The notes: generated from the sequence alone by a model not told the origin. 39,406 nucleotides of DNA from Cytophagaceae bacterium (GCA_027488335.1 JAIYBU010000108.1:1-39406); one strand, 5' to 3'; shown: positions 16,386 through 24,103, counted from the stretch's first letter. Numbers and translations: made by a program.

Positions 16386-16913
16386 ATGAAACTTCTTTTA
16401 CCCGTTTTATTTCTTTTTATCGGTGTAAGTTCGTTTATGTCGATGTCCGAACAAACAACTCTACAAACGGCTCCGAAAACCCTTGCAAAAGACACCTTGA
16501 TGCTCGACCGTGAGAAGTACCTCTCTTTCTTGAAAGATTCACTTAAAGGAAAAGAGTCGATGGTAGCCGATTCGGTTTTCAAAAATATTAAATCATTGAA
16601 AGGCAAATCGGTTGAGCAGGTTTTGAGTATCATGAATAACTGGGGACATGCGTTGGGCGTAACCTGTAAGTTTTGCCACGAAACTACCAATTGGGCATCA
16701 GAAAAAAGCCGTAATCATTTGCGTACTCGTGAAATGATTGTGATGAATGACCGCCTTAACCGTGATTTACTCTCGCAAATGAAAGGTTTCCGTCAACCTG
16801 TAACGATGGGTTGTATTTCGTGTCACAACGAAATGAAAGAGCCACCACACGATGGCCCACGTCCGCAAGGACCACGCCCACGCCCAGAAGCAGGCGGAGC
16901 TCCAAGAAACTAA
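16386..16913 (+). CDS. Secreted c-type cytochrome, two heme-binding motifs
   Basis: 175 residues. A signal peptide (about 1-20) exports it to the periplasm. Two CxxCH heme motifs are present, CKFCH (94-98) and CISCH (143-147), arranged as in the photosynthetic-reaction-centre cytochrome c subunit-like family found widely in non-photosynthetic Bacteroidota. The spacing fits the helix-heme module SIMNNWGHALGVTCKFCH. The C-terminal 25 residues are rich in Pro, Arg and Gly and probably disordered. The ATG at 16386 is chosen because it starts directly at a signal peptide; an in-frame ATG 27 codons upstream would prepend a second hydrophobic stretch and begins right at the pckA terminator. The electron partner is unknown. 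Confidence 0.9.
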   Translation: MKLLLPVLFLFIGVSSFMSMSEQTTLQTAPKTLAKDTLMLDREKYLSFLKDSLKGKESMVADSVFKNIKSLKGKSVEQVLSIMNNWGHALGVTCKFCHETTNWASEKSRNHLRTREMIVMNDRLNRDLLSQMKGFRQPVTMGCISCHNEMKEPPHDGPRPQGPRPRPEAGGAPRN

Positions 16914-16977
16914 ATTGATTAGGGCATGAACTGAGCAACGCTTGCTTCCAGTTTATAGCTTTTATTAGAATTCTCGC

Positions 16978-17018
16978 AACGTGATAGATTCGAAAACCTC
17001 GAATTTATCACGTTTTTT
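16978..17018 (+). terminator. Intrinsic terminator after the cytochrome gene
   Basis: AACGTGATA (16978-16986) and TATCACGTT (17006-17014) form a 9-bp stem extended inward by TTCGA pairs, followed by a run of Ts. It isolates the blaI cluster from upstream transcription. Confidence 0.85.
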
Positions 17019-17056
17019 TATACCTAAATGTCGAATAATAAACGTGTTCTAAAAAA

Positions 17057-17102
17057 AAACTATGAAAATAGTTTTGAAACTAAAAAATTAGTTATACATT
17101 TG
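17057..17102 (+). promoter_or_regulatory. Promoter with two embedded operator dyads upstream of blaI-like gene
   Basis: Core promoter: TTTTG (17072-17076), 18-nt spacer, TACATTTG (17095-17102), matching the Bacteroidota consensus. Dyad 1 is AAACTAT-GAAA-ATAGTTT (17057-17074), overlapping the -33 box. Dyad 2 is AACTAA-AAAA-TTAGTT (17078-17093), filling the spacer almost exactly. Both share the half-site AACTA and a 4-nt gap. This is what an autoregulated BlaI/MecI-type operator would look like; the start codon is 25 nt past the -7 box. Confidence 0.7.
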
Positions 17103-17126
17103 AATCAGAATTAAAAATCAAAGAAA

Positions 17127-17504
17127 ATGGAATTAAGAGACTTAACCCGTGCCGAAGAAGAAGTAATGCAGATTTTGTGGGAGATTGAGCCAACATTTGT
17201 GAAAGATATTTTAGAGTATTTTTCTGAACCAAAACCTGCTTATAATACGGTTTCGACGATTGTAAGGATTTTAGAGCAGAAAGGTTTTGTAGGGCATAAA
17301 GCTTATGGAAAAACACACCAATATTATTCGTTGGTGAGCAAAGAGCAGTATAAATCTTTTGCAACGGGTAAATTGATGGAAAGTTATTTTGAAAATTCGG
17401 TTGAGGAAATGTTTTCGTTTTTTGTGCGAGAAAAGAAAATCGACATGAAAGAAGCCGATGAGATTTTGAGAATGATTGATAAAATGAAAAACTCTAATCC
17501 CTAA
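17127..17504 (+). CDS. BlaI/MecI/CopY-family transcriptional repressor
   Basis: 125 residues. An N-terminal winged helix-turn-helix (about 5-80; LTRAEEEVMQILW, then PAYNTVSTIVRILEQKGFV as recognition helix and wing, YGKTHQYYSLVS) is followed by a C-terminal helical dimerisation region (about 85-125). Family members bind inverted repeats as dimers and are inactivated by cleavage triggered by a BlaR1-type membrane peptidase. The downstream gene encodes just such a peptidase, and the promoter contains two matching dyads, so autorepression is very likely. No beta-lactamase gene is near; the class A PBP is 7 kb away. A hairpin spans the stop codon. Confidence 0.95.
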   Translation: MELRDLTRAEEEVMQILWEIEPTFVKDILEYFSEPKPAYNTVSTIVRILEQKGFVGHKAYGKTHQYYSLVSKEQYKSFATGKLMESYFENSVEEMFSFFVREKKIDMKEADEILRMIDKMKNSNP

Positions 17505-17512
17505 TTAGAGTT
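17490..17512 (+). repeat. Hairpin spanning the blaI-like stop codon
   Basis: AACTCTAAT, five-base loop, ATTAGAGTT: a perfect 9-bp stem with the stop codon in the loop and right arm. No T-run follows, so it looks like an mRNA processing or coupling element rather than a terminator. Confidence 0.55.
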
Positions 17513-17518
17513 GGCAGA

Positions 17519-17556
17519 ACCCTAAAACTAAATCCCTCACTTTAGGGGCGGGGGTA
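17519..17556 (-). repeat. Dispersed GC-rich repeat, copy 1
   Basis: Read on the minus strand it is CCCCC-GCCCCTAAAGTGAGGGA followed by TTTAGTTTTAGGG. It matches the element at 27487-27524 and stands out by base composition from its AT-rich surroundings. It fills the gap between the repressor and the first M56 gene. Confidence 0.65.
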
Positions 17557-17562
17557 CTATCT

Positions 17563-18486
17563 ATGGAAATACTCATCTATTTGCTAAAAACTAACTTATG
17601 TTTGGTTGTTTTTTATGGTTTTTATTGGGTTTTTTTGCGTAGAAATACCTTTTTTGTGGCGAATCGTATGTACTTGATAGGCTCTATTTTATTAGCTTTT
17701 TGCCTTCCATTAATCAAAATCAAGCATAATTATGATTTTGAAAGCAAACTGCCTCTGACAATTAACGAACTTTCAACCGAGTATATCAGTAGCATTTTGT
17801 ACACACCAATGACTGCTAACTTTAACTGGGTTGACTTAATGGGTATTATCTATCTGATAGGTGTAGCAGTCATTTTGGGGAGAGTCATTTTTGCATTTAT
17901 TACGATTTACAACTTATTGATAAATGGCGACCCTCTCGGTGAAGATGAAACCCGTGAAGGTAGAAATTATTGGCTTTTACGGAGTGAAGGAACGGTTTCT
18001 TCGTACTCATTTTTTAACTTTTTGATACTTAATCGAGACGACCTATACTATAATCGCTCAATGATAACTGACCACGAAGAAGTACACATCGGTCAGTGGC
18101 ACAGTTTCGATGTACTTTTGCTCGAATTTGTACAGGTATTCTGTTGGTTTAATCCTTTGATTGGTTTTTATAAACAATCGCTTCGCCAAATCCACGAATT
18201 TATTGCCGATGGTATTGTACCCGACGATGAAAAAGTACGCTATGCAGAGTTTTTATTCGCTTATAATTTTAAGACAAATGCCAGCACGTTGAGTAATAAT
18301 TTCTTTAATGATTCTCTCTTGAAAGAACGAATCCTGATGATTATGCAAGAGCGTAGCCCTGCATGGATACAGTTAAAATACATACTTATTGTGCCGCTTG
18401 TGGCTATTATTGGCTATTTTGTAGTAGTAAAAGACATCAGAAGAGGCGATGATGCTCTGAAGCCACAAACTTTTATCAGAAAGTAA
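17563..18486 (+). CDS. M56-family (BlaR1-type) membrane metallopeptidase
   Basis: 307 residues. Transmembrane helices lie near 5-25, 37-52, 88-118 and 270-288. The zinc site is intact: HEEVH at 171-175 and the third-ligand motif HEFIAD at 211-216, flanked by the family landmarks YSFFNF (148-153) and CWFNPL (194-199). There is no C-terminal penicillin-binding sensor domain as in true BlaR1; the protein ends shortly after the last helix. It is second in the operon after the repressor (58-nt gap). The inferred role is site-specific proteolysis of the repressor or of an envelope protein upon stress. Confidence 0.93.
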   Translation: MEILIYLLKTNLCLVVFYGFYWVFLRRNTFFVANRMYLIGSILLAFCLPLIKIKHNYDFESKLPLTINELSTEYISSILYTPMTANFNWVDLMGIIYLIGVAVILGRVIFAFITIYNLLINGDPLGEDETREGRNYWLLRSEGTVSSYSFFNFLILNRDDLYYNRSMITDHEEVHIGQWHSFDVLLLEFVQVFCWFNPLIGFYKQSLRQIHEFIADGIVPDDEKVRYAEFLFAYNFKTNASTLSNNFFNDSLLKERILMIMQERSPAWIQLKYILIVPLVAIIGYFVVVKDIRRGDDALKPQTFIRK

Positions 18487-18522
18487 AAACTAGTGAATCC
18501 ATTCTATTTTAAAATTTAAATT

Positions 18523-18927
18523 ATGAAAAAGCTATTCATTGCTCTCTCTTTTGTTTTAATCAGCGTTTGTTCTGTTAATGCTCAAACCAATGAATCTGTT
18601 TACGAACAAGTAGATGTGCTACCCGAATACCAAGGTGGAATGACCGAGATGACCAATTTTATTGGTAAAAACCTAAAGTATCCCGAACAGGCTGTAAAAG
18701 CAAATGTAATAGGAAAAGTTATTGTGAAAATAATCATTCAAAGAGATGGAAGTGTCAATTCAGTATCATTTTTGAAAGGAATCGGATTTGGTTGTGATGA
18801 AGAAGTAGAGCGAATCGTAAAAATGATGCCTAAGTGGAAAGCGGGCATGAAAGATGGAGAAACCGTTAGAACATCGTTTGTTCTGCCTGTAATGTTTGCT
18901 TTAGGAAACACTAAAAAATCGAAGTAA
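18523..18927 (+). CDS. Secreted stand-alone TonB C-terminal domain protein
   Basis: 134 residues. A cleavable signal peptide (1-20, ending NAQ) is followed directly by a TonB C-terminal domain (about 40-128): NFIGKNLKYPEQAVKANVIG, VKIIIQRDGSV, FLKGIGFGCDEEV and MPKWKAG. Unlike a true TonB it has no N-terminal membrane anchor or proline-rich span, so it would be free in the periplasm. It is closely similar to the TonB domain inside the next gene, sharing LKGIGFGCDEE and the MPKW motif, which indicates duplication. The gaps to its neighbours are 36 and 37 nt, consistent with one operon. Confidence 0.93.
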   Translation: MKKLFIALSFVLISVCSVNAQTNESVYEQVDVLPEYQGGMTEMTNFIGKNLKYPEQAVKANVIGKVIVKIIIQRDGSVNSVSFLKGIGFGCDEEVERIVKMMPKWKAGMKDGETVRTSFVLPVMFALGNTKKSK

Positions 18928-18964
18928 AAACTATTTTAATTTTCTACCAACAAATTTTTGGGAT

Positions 18965-21184
18965 ATGACTTTCGTACACTATCTCGTTCAAGTAAATCTA
19001 TATTTGGTACTATTTTATAGCTTTTATCGGCTGTTGTTATCCAACGAAACATTTTATAACCTCAACCGAATCTATTTGGTGGGTTCGGCGGTGCTAAGTT
19101 TCGGAATCCCGTTTTGGTATTCTGATTACATTCAGTCGTTTTTTATTACACAGCAAGTAAATGAAGTGTTTTATACAGTGCTGAGTCCTGCCGTTTTCGC
19201 AGCAAGAGCCAATGCCGAAAATCCATTTACGTGGTTTGATTTACTAAAAGTTTCCTATGGGTTTTGTACGGCTTTTTTGTCTATCAAGCTGATATTTAAC
19301 TTTTTACAATTGAAAAGAATACTCCAAAATTCAGATAACTACTCAAAGTTTGGAGCAGGGTTTTCGTTTTTCAATTTTGTTTTTGTTGACAAAGACCTCC
19401 AAAAGCATGAAGTAGTGATGGAACACGAATACGTTCATATCAAGCAATTACATTCGGCCGATGTAATCTTGTTTGAAGTCATTGCGGTGCTTTGTTGGTT
19501 TAATCCTGTGGTATATTTTTACAAAAAATCAGTAAAAAATATCCACGAATTTATTGCCGATGATATTGCGAGTAGGCTCGAAGCCTCGAAAGCTGACTAT
19601 GCAATGTTGCTTTTTTCTCAACAGTTTGGGCTAAATCCATACCAACTTACCAATCAATTTATTGACAAATCAACCCTCAAACGACGTATCGAAATGTTAC
19701 ATAAACCACGTTCACGTAAAATTGCTCTATTGAAATACGGTTTTACCGCACCACTTTTTGCCTTGATGCTCGTGATTGCCTCGGCAAGTATCGCTAAAAA
19801 TAAGGACATCAAGAAAGTAGAAAAAATCGTGGCATCGACTGCCGAAATGCCAATTACAGAATTGTCGATTTTGCCGATGAAAGAAATTTTAGCCGAGAAA
19901 GAAATGCCCGTAAAGGGCAAAGTAACCGCTGCCGAAGATGGAAAGCCTTTGGCTGGAGTTTCGGTAGTGATAAAAGCTAAAAACATGGGTACAACGACCG
20001 ATATTGATGGAAATTATACAATAAATGCTGATACCGCCGATGATTTGATATTTTCATTAGAAGGTTTTGAAACAACATCTTTCCCAGTAACTGATAAGAA
20101 AATCATTAATGTATCGCTTCGTAAAGCTGGACAGATAGTGGGTAGAGGGCAAACACTCAGTGAGGTTGTGGTGGCAGGATTAAAACCAACTGTCAATTAT
20201 GAAAGTGAAGAGATTTTTACGGTTGTAGAGGAAAATCCGTCTTTTCCTGATGGAATAAAAAATATGTACCAATATATTGCAAGAAATCTTCGCTATCCCG
20301 AACCTGCAAGAAGAGCAAATGTACAAGGAAAAGTATTTATCAAGTTTATTGTGAGAAAAGATGGAAGTGTTTCGGATTTACAAATATTGAAAGGGATTGG
20401 TTTTGGTTGCGATGAAGAAACTGTGAGAGTACTTGGTTCAATGCCGAAGTGGAATCCTGGCAAGCAGAATGGTAAACCTGTAAGTGTGTATTTTACAATG
20501 CCAGTTAGTTTTGTTTTGGAAGAAAATAAAACAAGCACTACTAAAGCCGATTTTCCTTGGGAAAAGTTAATTGTAGTAGAAAAAGGGGAAATTAGAACTT
20601 TTACAGATAAAGAAGCAATCAATAAAGAAACAGAAAGATTGAAACCTCTTTTGCAAAGTGGTTCAATAAAAGAAGAGATTTCGATAAATACAATTGAGAA
20701 ATCAATGACAATTAGAATTTTGGATAAACAAAAAAATACAAACCAAGCTTCTGAAAATATAATCGACGGTGACCCTCTTTTTGTTGTTGATGGAAAAGTT
20801 ATTAGTCAAGCAGAGATGTCAGGTATAAAGCCAAATGATATTGTAACAATGGATGTTTTGAAAAATGCTTCGGCAACTGCAATTTATGGTGAAAAAGGTA
20901 AAAATGGAGTAGTGATTATTACAACTAAAAAAGCCGTACAAGCCAAAGATGAATCTAATTATACAATCAAAGGAAAACAATTATATACTATCAAAATTGG
21001 CAATAAACGCCAAATAATTGATGCTAAAACAGCTAATGATTATTCGACCGACCGCATTATGCAAGTAAATGTAGTAAAAGTAGGTGAAATTAAATCTCGA
21101 AAAACAGGCTTGAACGAATACGAACAAAAAGTTCTAAACGAAGGCTACGATGGCTGGGTTGATATTTGGGTGAGAGAGCAGTAA
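18965..21184 (+). CDS. M56 metallopeptidase fused to carboxypeptidase-like, TonB and SusC-plug domains
   Basis: 739 residues. Residues 1-275 are a BlaR1-type membrane peptidase with transmembrane helices near 5-25, 36-50, 90-118 and 255-275, zinc motif HEYVH (154-158) and HEFIAD (194-199). Then come a carboxypeptidase-like regulatory domain (about 316-386; VKGKVTAAEDGKPLAGVSV), a TonB C-terminal domain (about 425-516; IARNLRYPEPARRANVQGKV, LKGIGFGCDEE) and a SusC-type plug segment (about 603-656; PLFVVDGKVI, IKPNDIVTMDVLKNASATAI, GVVIITTKK). No beta-barrel follows. The soluble domains should lie in the periplasm, where a receptor plug and a TonB domain normally meet. Both interaction halves are thus on one polypeptide attached to a protease. 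It is last in the blaI cluster. Confidence 0.93.
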   Translation: MTFVHYLVQVNLYLVLFYSFYRLLLSNETFYNLNRIYLVGSAVLSFGIPFWYSDYIQSFFITQQVNEVFYTVLSPAVFAARANAENPFTWFDLLKVSYGFCTAFLSIKLIFNFLQLKRILQNSDNYSKFGAGFSFFNFVFVDKDLQKHEVVMEHEYVHIKQLHSADVILFEVIAVLCWFNPVVYFYKKSVKNIHEFIADDIASRLEASKADYAMLLFSQQFGLNPYQLTNQFIDKSTLKRRIEMLHKPRSRKIALLKYGFTAPLFALMLVIASASIAKNKDIKKVEKIVASTAEMPITELSILPMKEILAEKEMPVKGKVTAAEDGKPLAGVSVVIKAKNMGTTTDIDGNYTINADTADDLIFSLEGFETTSFPVTDKKIINVSLRKAGQIVGRGQTLSEVVVAGLKPTVNYESEEIFTVVEENPSFPDGIKNMYQYIARNLRYPEPARRANVQGKVFIKFIVRKDGSVSDLQILKGIGFGCDEETVRVLGSMPKWNPGKQNGKPVSVYFTMPVSFVLEENKTSTTKADFPWEKLIVVEKGEIRTFTDKEAINKETERLKPLLQSGSIKEEISINTIEKSMTIRILDKQKNTNQASENIIDGDPLFVVDGKVISQAEMSGIKPNDIVTMDVLKNASATAIYGEKGKNGVVIITTKKAVQAKDESNYTIKGKQLYTIKIGNKRQIIDAKTANDYSTDRIMQVNVVKVGEIKSRKTGLNEYEQKVLNEGYDGWVDIWVREQ

Positions 21185-21230
21185 ATGATGAATGATTTGC
21201 AGTTTTAATCTTTTTTGTGAAATTTGAGTT

Positions 21231-21515
21231 ATGCACAACAAAGAATATTATTAAGTTTGGCTTGAAGAACTCCAACGAAGACAGATGGATTTGGTTTTGA
21301 TAGTTCTGAAAAGAGAATTGGCTCATTATGAACTTGAAAAAACATTCAAAAAAGGCGAAATAATGGGCTTAACTAATGAACCTGACTTTAGGGTTTTGAA
21401 AAATATGATGAAACATCAAGTTAATCATCTAAAATTACTTCGTACAGAATTGGATGATATTGATTTGGATATAGAGCATTGTGAATTTATGATTAGTCGT
21501 TTAAACAATTTATAA
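21231..21515 (+). CDS. Small coiled-coil hypothetical protein (start uncertain, in-frame stop near N-terminus)
   Basis: From the ATG at 21285 the product is 76 residues, cytoplasmic, strongly helical with heptad-like leucines (KRELAHYELEKTFKKGE; HLKLLRTELDDIDLDIEH). I do not recognise a family. The same frame continues upstream with coding-like residues (VWLEELQRRQ) back to a TAA at 21252-21254, and beyond that to ATG at 21231 (MHNKEYY). Either the gene starts at 21285, or an originally longer gene from 21231 has been interrupted by one stop. The interval given covers the longer version. A second coiled-coil gene begins 2 nt after the stop. Confidence 0.6.
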
Positions 21516-21517
21516 TT

Positions 21518-21694
21518 ATGACTAACGAAGAAAAAATTAAGGCTTCCAAAGAGTTAAAAAAAGAACTTTTAAGGCAATTAAATGAAAGTAATGAAGAAAT
21601 CTCTCAAACTCAAAAACAAATTTTTGAGCATAAGAGTAATGTTAATCAATTGAAAAATGCACTTTCATTAAAATTGGATTTAGTTTTAGAATAA
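21518..21694 (+). CDS. Very small coiled-coil hypothetical protein
   Basis: 58 residues starting MTNEEKIKASKELKKELL and ending in SLKLDLVLE. It is almost entirely charged helix (Lys, Glu, Gln, Asn) with no cysteine, signal or membrane segment. It begins 2 nt after the stop of the 76-residue coiled-coil gene, so the two are probably translated together and may form a heteromeric coiled coil. A strong bidirectional terminator starts 32 nt downstream. The function is unknown. Confidence 0.6.
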   Translation: MTNEEKIKASKELKKELLRQLNESNEEISQTQKQIFEHKSNVNQLKNALSLKLDLVLE

Positions 21695-21725
21695 TACTAA
21701 TTTAGCATAAAATTATGTTAAACTA

Positions 21726-21768
21726 AAAGAGCCACACCGTTTAAATAGTGTGGCTCTTTCGTTTTTTA
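21726..21768. terminator. Bidirectional terminator between convergent units
   Basis: AAAGAGCCACAC (21726-21737) and GTGTGGCTCTTT (21748-21759) are a perfect 12-bp stem with a 10-nt loop. Ts follow on the plus strand (21762-21767), and the stem ends in As that give Us on the minus strand. It serves the small plus-strand genes and the ABC permease gene ending at 21766. Confidence 0.9.
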
Positions 21769-23103
21769 TCCTTTATAAAACAACCATTTTCCGATTTCCT
21801 TGAAGGTTGGTTTCTTACCGTACATCAAGATACCTACACGGTAAATCTTTGCCGCAATCCAAACCATGCCAAAAGTGCTTATGACGAGCAACGACATGGA
21901 TAAAATCAATTCCCATGGCTCAACACCAAATGGCAAGCGAGACATCATCGTGATGGGTGAAGTAAACGGAATGATTGATGCCCAAAAAAGTAATTTATTA
22001 TCAGTTTGTCCCGCAGTCATGAGTCCAATTAAGTAACCCGCCAATAGCGGTAACATTATCGGAAACATAAATTGCTGGGTATCGGTTTCATTATCAACCG
22101 CTGAGCCGATTGCTCCGTAAACGGAGGCATAAAACAAATATCCAAATAAGAAATAGAACAAAAAGCAACCAATTATAAGCGGAATATTGAGGTTTTTTGC
22201 ACTCTGAATAAATGCCATCACTTTGCCTGCATCCGATGGCGTTTGCTCCATTTTCTTAGCAATTTTATCTTTATCTTTTTGTGGCATTTCCGACATTTGT
22301 TCTTGAGCGGCTTTCGCTATTTGCTGAGATGGCAACATTGAAGAACTAACCGTTGTGAGTACAAAAGTTAAGGTTATCCAAAGCGTAAATTGCGTAAGAC
22401 CGACCAAGCCAACGCCTAAGATTTTCCCCATCATCAACTGAAATGGCTTTACCGAAGAAATAATTACTTCAATAATACGATTCGTTTTTTCTTCAATCAC
22501 ACCACGCATTACTTGCATTCCGAAACCAATTACGGTCGAAAACATTAAAATAACAGTAATGAAGCCCAAAACGGTTGAAGCCAATGTATTTTGTTCTTTT
22601 TGCTCTCCTTCTTTGCTTACCACCACAACTTTTGATGAAACATCCACATCGGCATCTTCCAACACCTTTTGGTCGATACCCGCCTTTGATAATTTTACAT
22701 TTCGGATTTCATTCTGAATAATTCGCTCGATTTTTCCTTGAATTTCAAAACCTACGCCTTTGCCCGTATAAATTCTCAGACCACTTGGCTCTTCGATAAT
22801 GTCTTTCGGAATCACTGCCACGATGTCGGTACGTTTTTGGTTGAGACGACTAAGTGCGGAGTCAATCGGCAAATTCAAGTATTCAAATTTTACTTTTTCA
22901 GAATCTTTAAATTTTTGAGTAAACGAGCCACTTTCATCAAGGATTGAAACTCGTTGCACTTCACGCGAATTGAAAACACCCCAAAATAATAAGGCATAAA
23001 AACCCGAAACAAGTAGGGGCATTAGGAGTGTCATTACCCAAAAAGATTTTTTCTTGATTCTGACAAGGTATTCTCTGCGTAAGATGAGTAGTATATTTTT
23101 CAT
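21766..23103 (-). CDS. ABC-2 type transporter permease (NatB-like)
   Basis: 445 residues. An N-terminal membrane helix (about 20-42, after RREYLVRIKKKSF) is followed by a large extracytoplasmic domain (about 45-175) and a cluster of about five helices (175-430). This is the ABC-2 permease layout of NatB-type sodium or drug exporters. The TNRIIEVIISSVKPFQLMMGKILG segment (about 211-234) is the conserved cytoplasmic coupling motif of this family. It lies downstream of its ATPase gene, separated by a 58-nt gap filled with an inverted repeat. The substrate is unknown. Confidence 0.93.
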   Translation of the reverse strand: MKNILLILRREYLVRIKKKSFWVMTLLMPLLVSGFYALLFWGVFNSREVQRVSILDESGSFTQKFKDSEKVKFEYLNLPIDSALSRLNQKRTDIVAVIPKDIIEEPSGLRIYTGKGVGFEIQGKIERIIQNEIRNVKLSKAGIDQKVLEDADVDVSSKVVVVSKEGEQKEQNTLASTVLGFITVILMFSTVIGFGMQVMRGVIEEKTNRIIEVIISSVKPFQLMMGKILGVGLVGLTQFTLWITLTFVLTTVSSSMLPSQQIAKAAQEQMSEMPQKDKDKIAKKMEQTPSDAGKVMAFIQSAKNLNIPLIIGCFLFYFLFGYLFYASVYGAIGSAVDNETDTQQFMFPIMLPLLAGYLIGLMTAGQTDNKLLFWASIIPFTSPITMMSRLPFGVEPWELILSMSLLVISTFGMVWIAAKIYRVGILMYGKKPTFKEIGKWLFYKG

Positions 23104-23116
23104 GTGTTTAGTTGTT

Positions 23117-23161
23117 TTGTAGGACGGGTTTGTAACCCGTCAGATTAAATTTACCCTACAA
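23117..23161. repeat. Nested inverted repeat filling the ABC operon gap
   Basis: The inner stem is GACGGGTT-TGT-AACCCGTC (23123-23141), enclosed by TTGTAG (23117-23122) and CTACAA (23156-23161). It occupies nearly the whole space between the ATPase stop and the permease start. It has no poly-T on the minus strand and so probably tunes mRNA stability or partial termination. Confidence 0.65.
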
Positions 23162-24076
23162 TTAATCAATAGTTTCGTTGACAACCATTTTGAAAATATC
23201 GTTCATCGACGGAATATTCTCACCGAACGAACGAAGTTCTACTTGGTCAATTATTTGTCTAATTAATTGATTAACAGGTGTTCCAGAATTTAATTTAATG
23301 GTAGAACTCGAAAAATTATCTTCTATCTTTTCGGTATTTATAATCTCAAAATCATTTGAGGTTGTCAATAATTCACCCGAATACTTGATATTATATGTAT
23401 TAGTTTTGAAACGCTCTTTAATTTCGTTTTTCTCGCCATCAAGCACTTTTTCTGATTTATTAATGAGGGCAATGTGGTCACAGAGTTCTTCAACTGACTC
23501 CATGCGGTGAGTTGAAAAAATAATTGTTGAGCCTTTTTCTTTCAATTCTAAGATTTCGTTTTTAATCAAATCAGCATTGATAGGGTCGAAACCCGAAAAA
23601 GGTTCATCTAAGATAATCAACTGCGGTTCGTGTAGAACGGTGGCCACAAACTGAATTTTTTGTTGCATACCTTTCGAGAGGTCTTCCACGTTTTTTGTCC
23701 ACCAAGTTTTAATATCAAATTTAATGAACCACTCTTTGAGTTTTTCGAGGGCTTGTTTTTCCGAAAGCCCTTTAAGCTGAGCCAAATAAAGCAATTGTTC
23801 GCCGACTTTCATTTTTTTGTAAAGTCCACGCTCTTCGGGTAAATACCCAATTTCTTTAATGTGCTGCTGGTTTAGTTTCTGTCCATCAAATAATACATGC
23901 CCTTCGTCGGGGCCAGTAATCTGATTGATGATACGAATGAGTGATGTTTTACCTGCACCGTTTGGGCCAAGAAGGCCAAAAATTACCCCTTTTGGAATAT
24001 TGATGCTAACGTCGTTGAGGGCGGTGTGTTGCGAATAGCGTTTCACAACATTGTGAACTTCTAAGATATTATTCAC
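23162..24076 (-). CDS. ABC transporter ATP-binding protein (NatA-like)
   Basis: 304 residues. Walker A GPNGAGKTS (38-46), signature LSKGMQQK (133-140), Walker B LIILDEPFSGFDP (153-165) and switch histidine STHRM (H190) are all intact. The C-terminal 90 residues form the DUF4162-type extension common in NatA and related exporters. It couples ATP hydrolysis to the permease encoded downstream. A -7 promoter box (TATCTTTG) lies 28 nt ahead of the start. Confidence 0.95.
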   Translation of the reverse strand: MNNILEVHNVVKRYSQHTALNDVSINIPKGVIFGLLGPNGAGKTSLIRIINQITGPDEGHVLFDGQKLNQQHIKEIGYLPEERGLYKKMKVGEQLLYLAQLKGLSEKQALEKLKEWFIKFDIKTWWTKNVEDLSKGMQQKIQFVATVLHEPQLIILDEPFSGFDPINADLIKNEILELKEKGSTIIFSTHRMESVEELCDHIALINKSEKVLDGEKNEIKERFKTNTYNIKYSGELLTTSNDFEIINTEKIEDNFSSSTIKLNSGTPVNQLIRQIIDQVELRSFGENIPSMNDIFKMVVNETID

Positions 24077-24103
24077 GGTTGATGTATGTTTGGTTTAGTG
24101 ACT

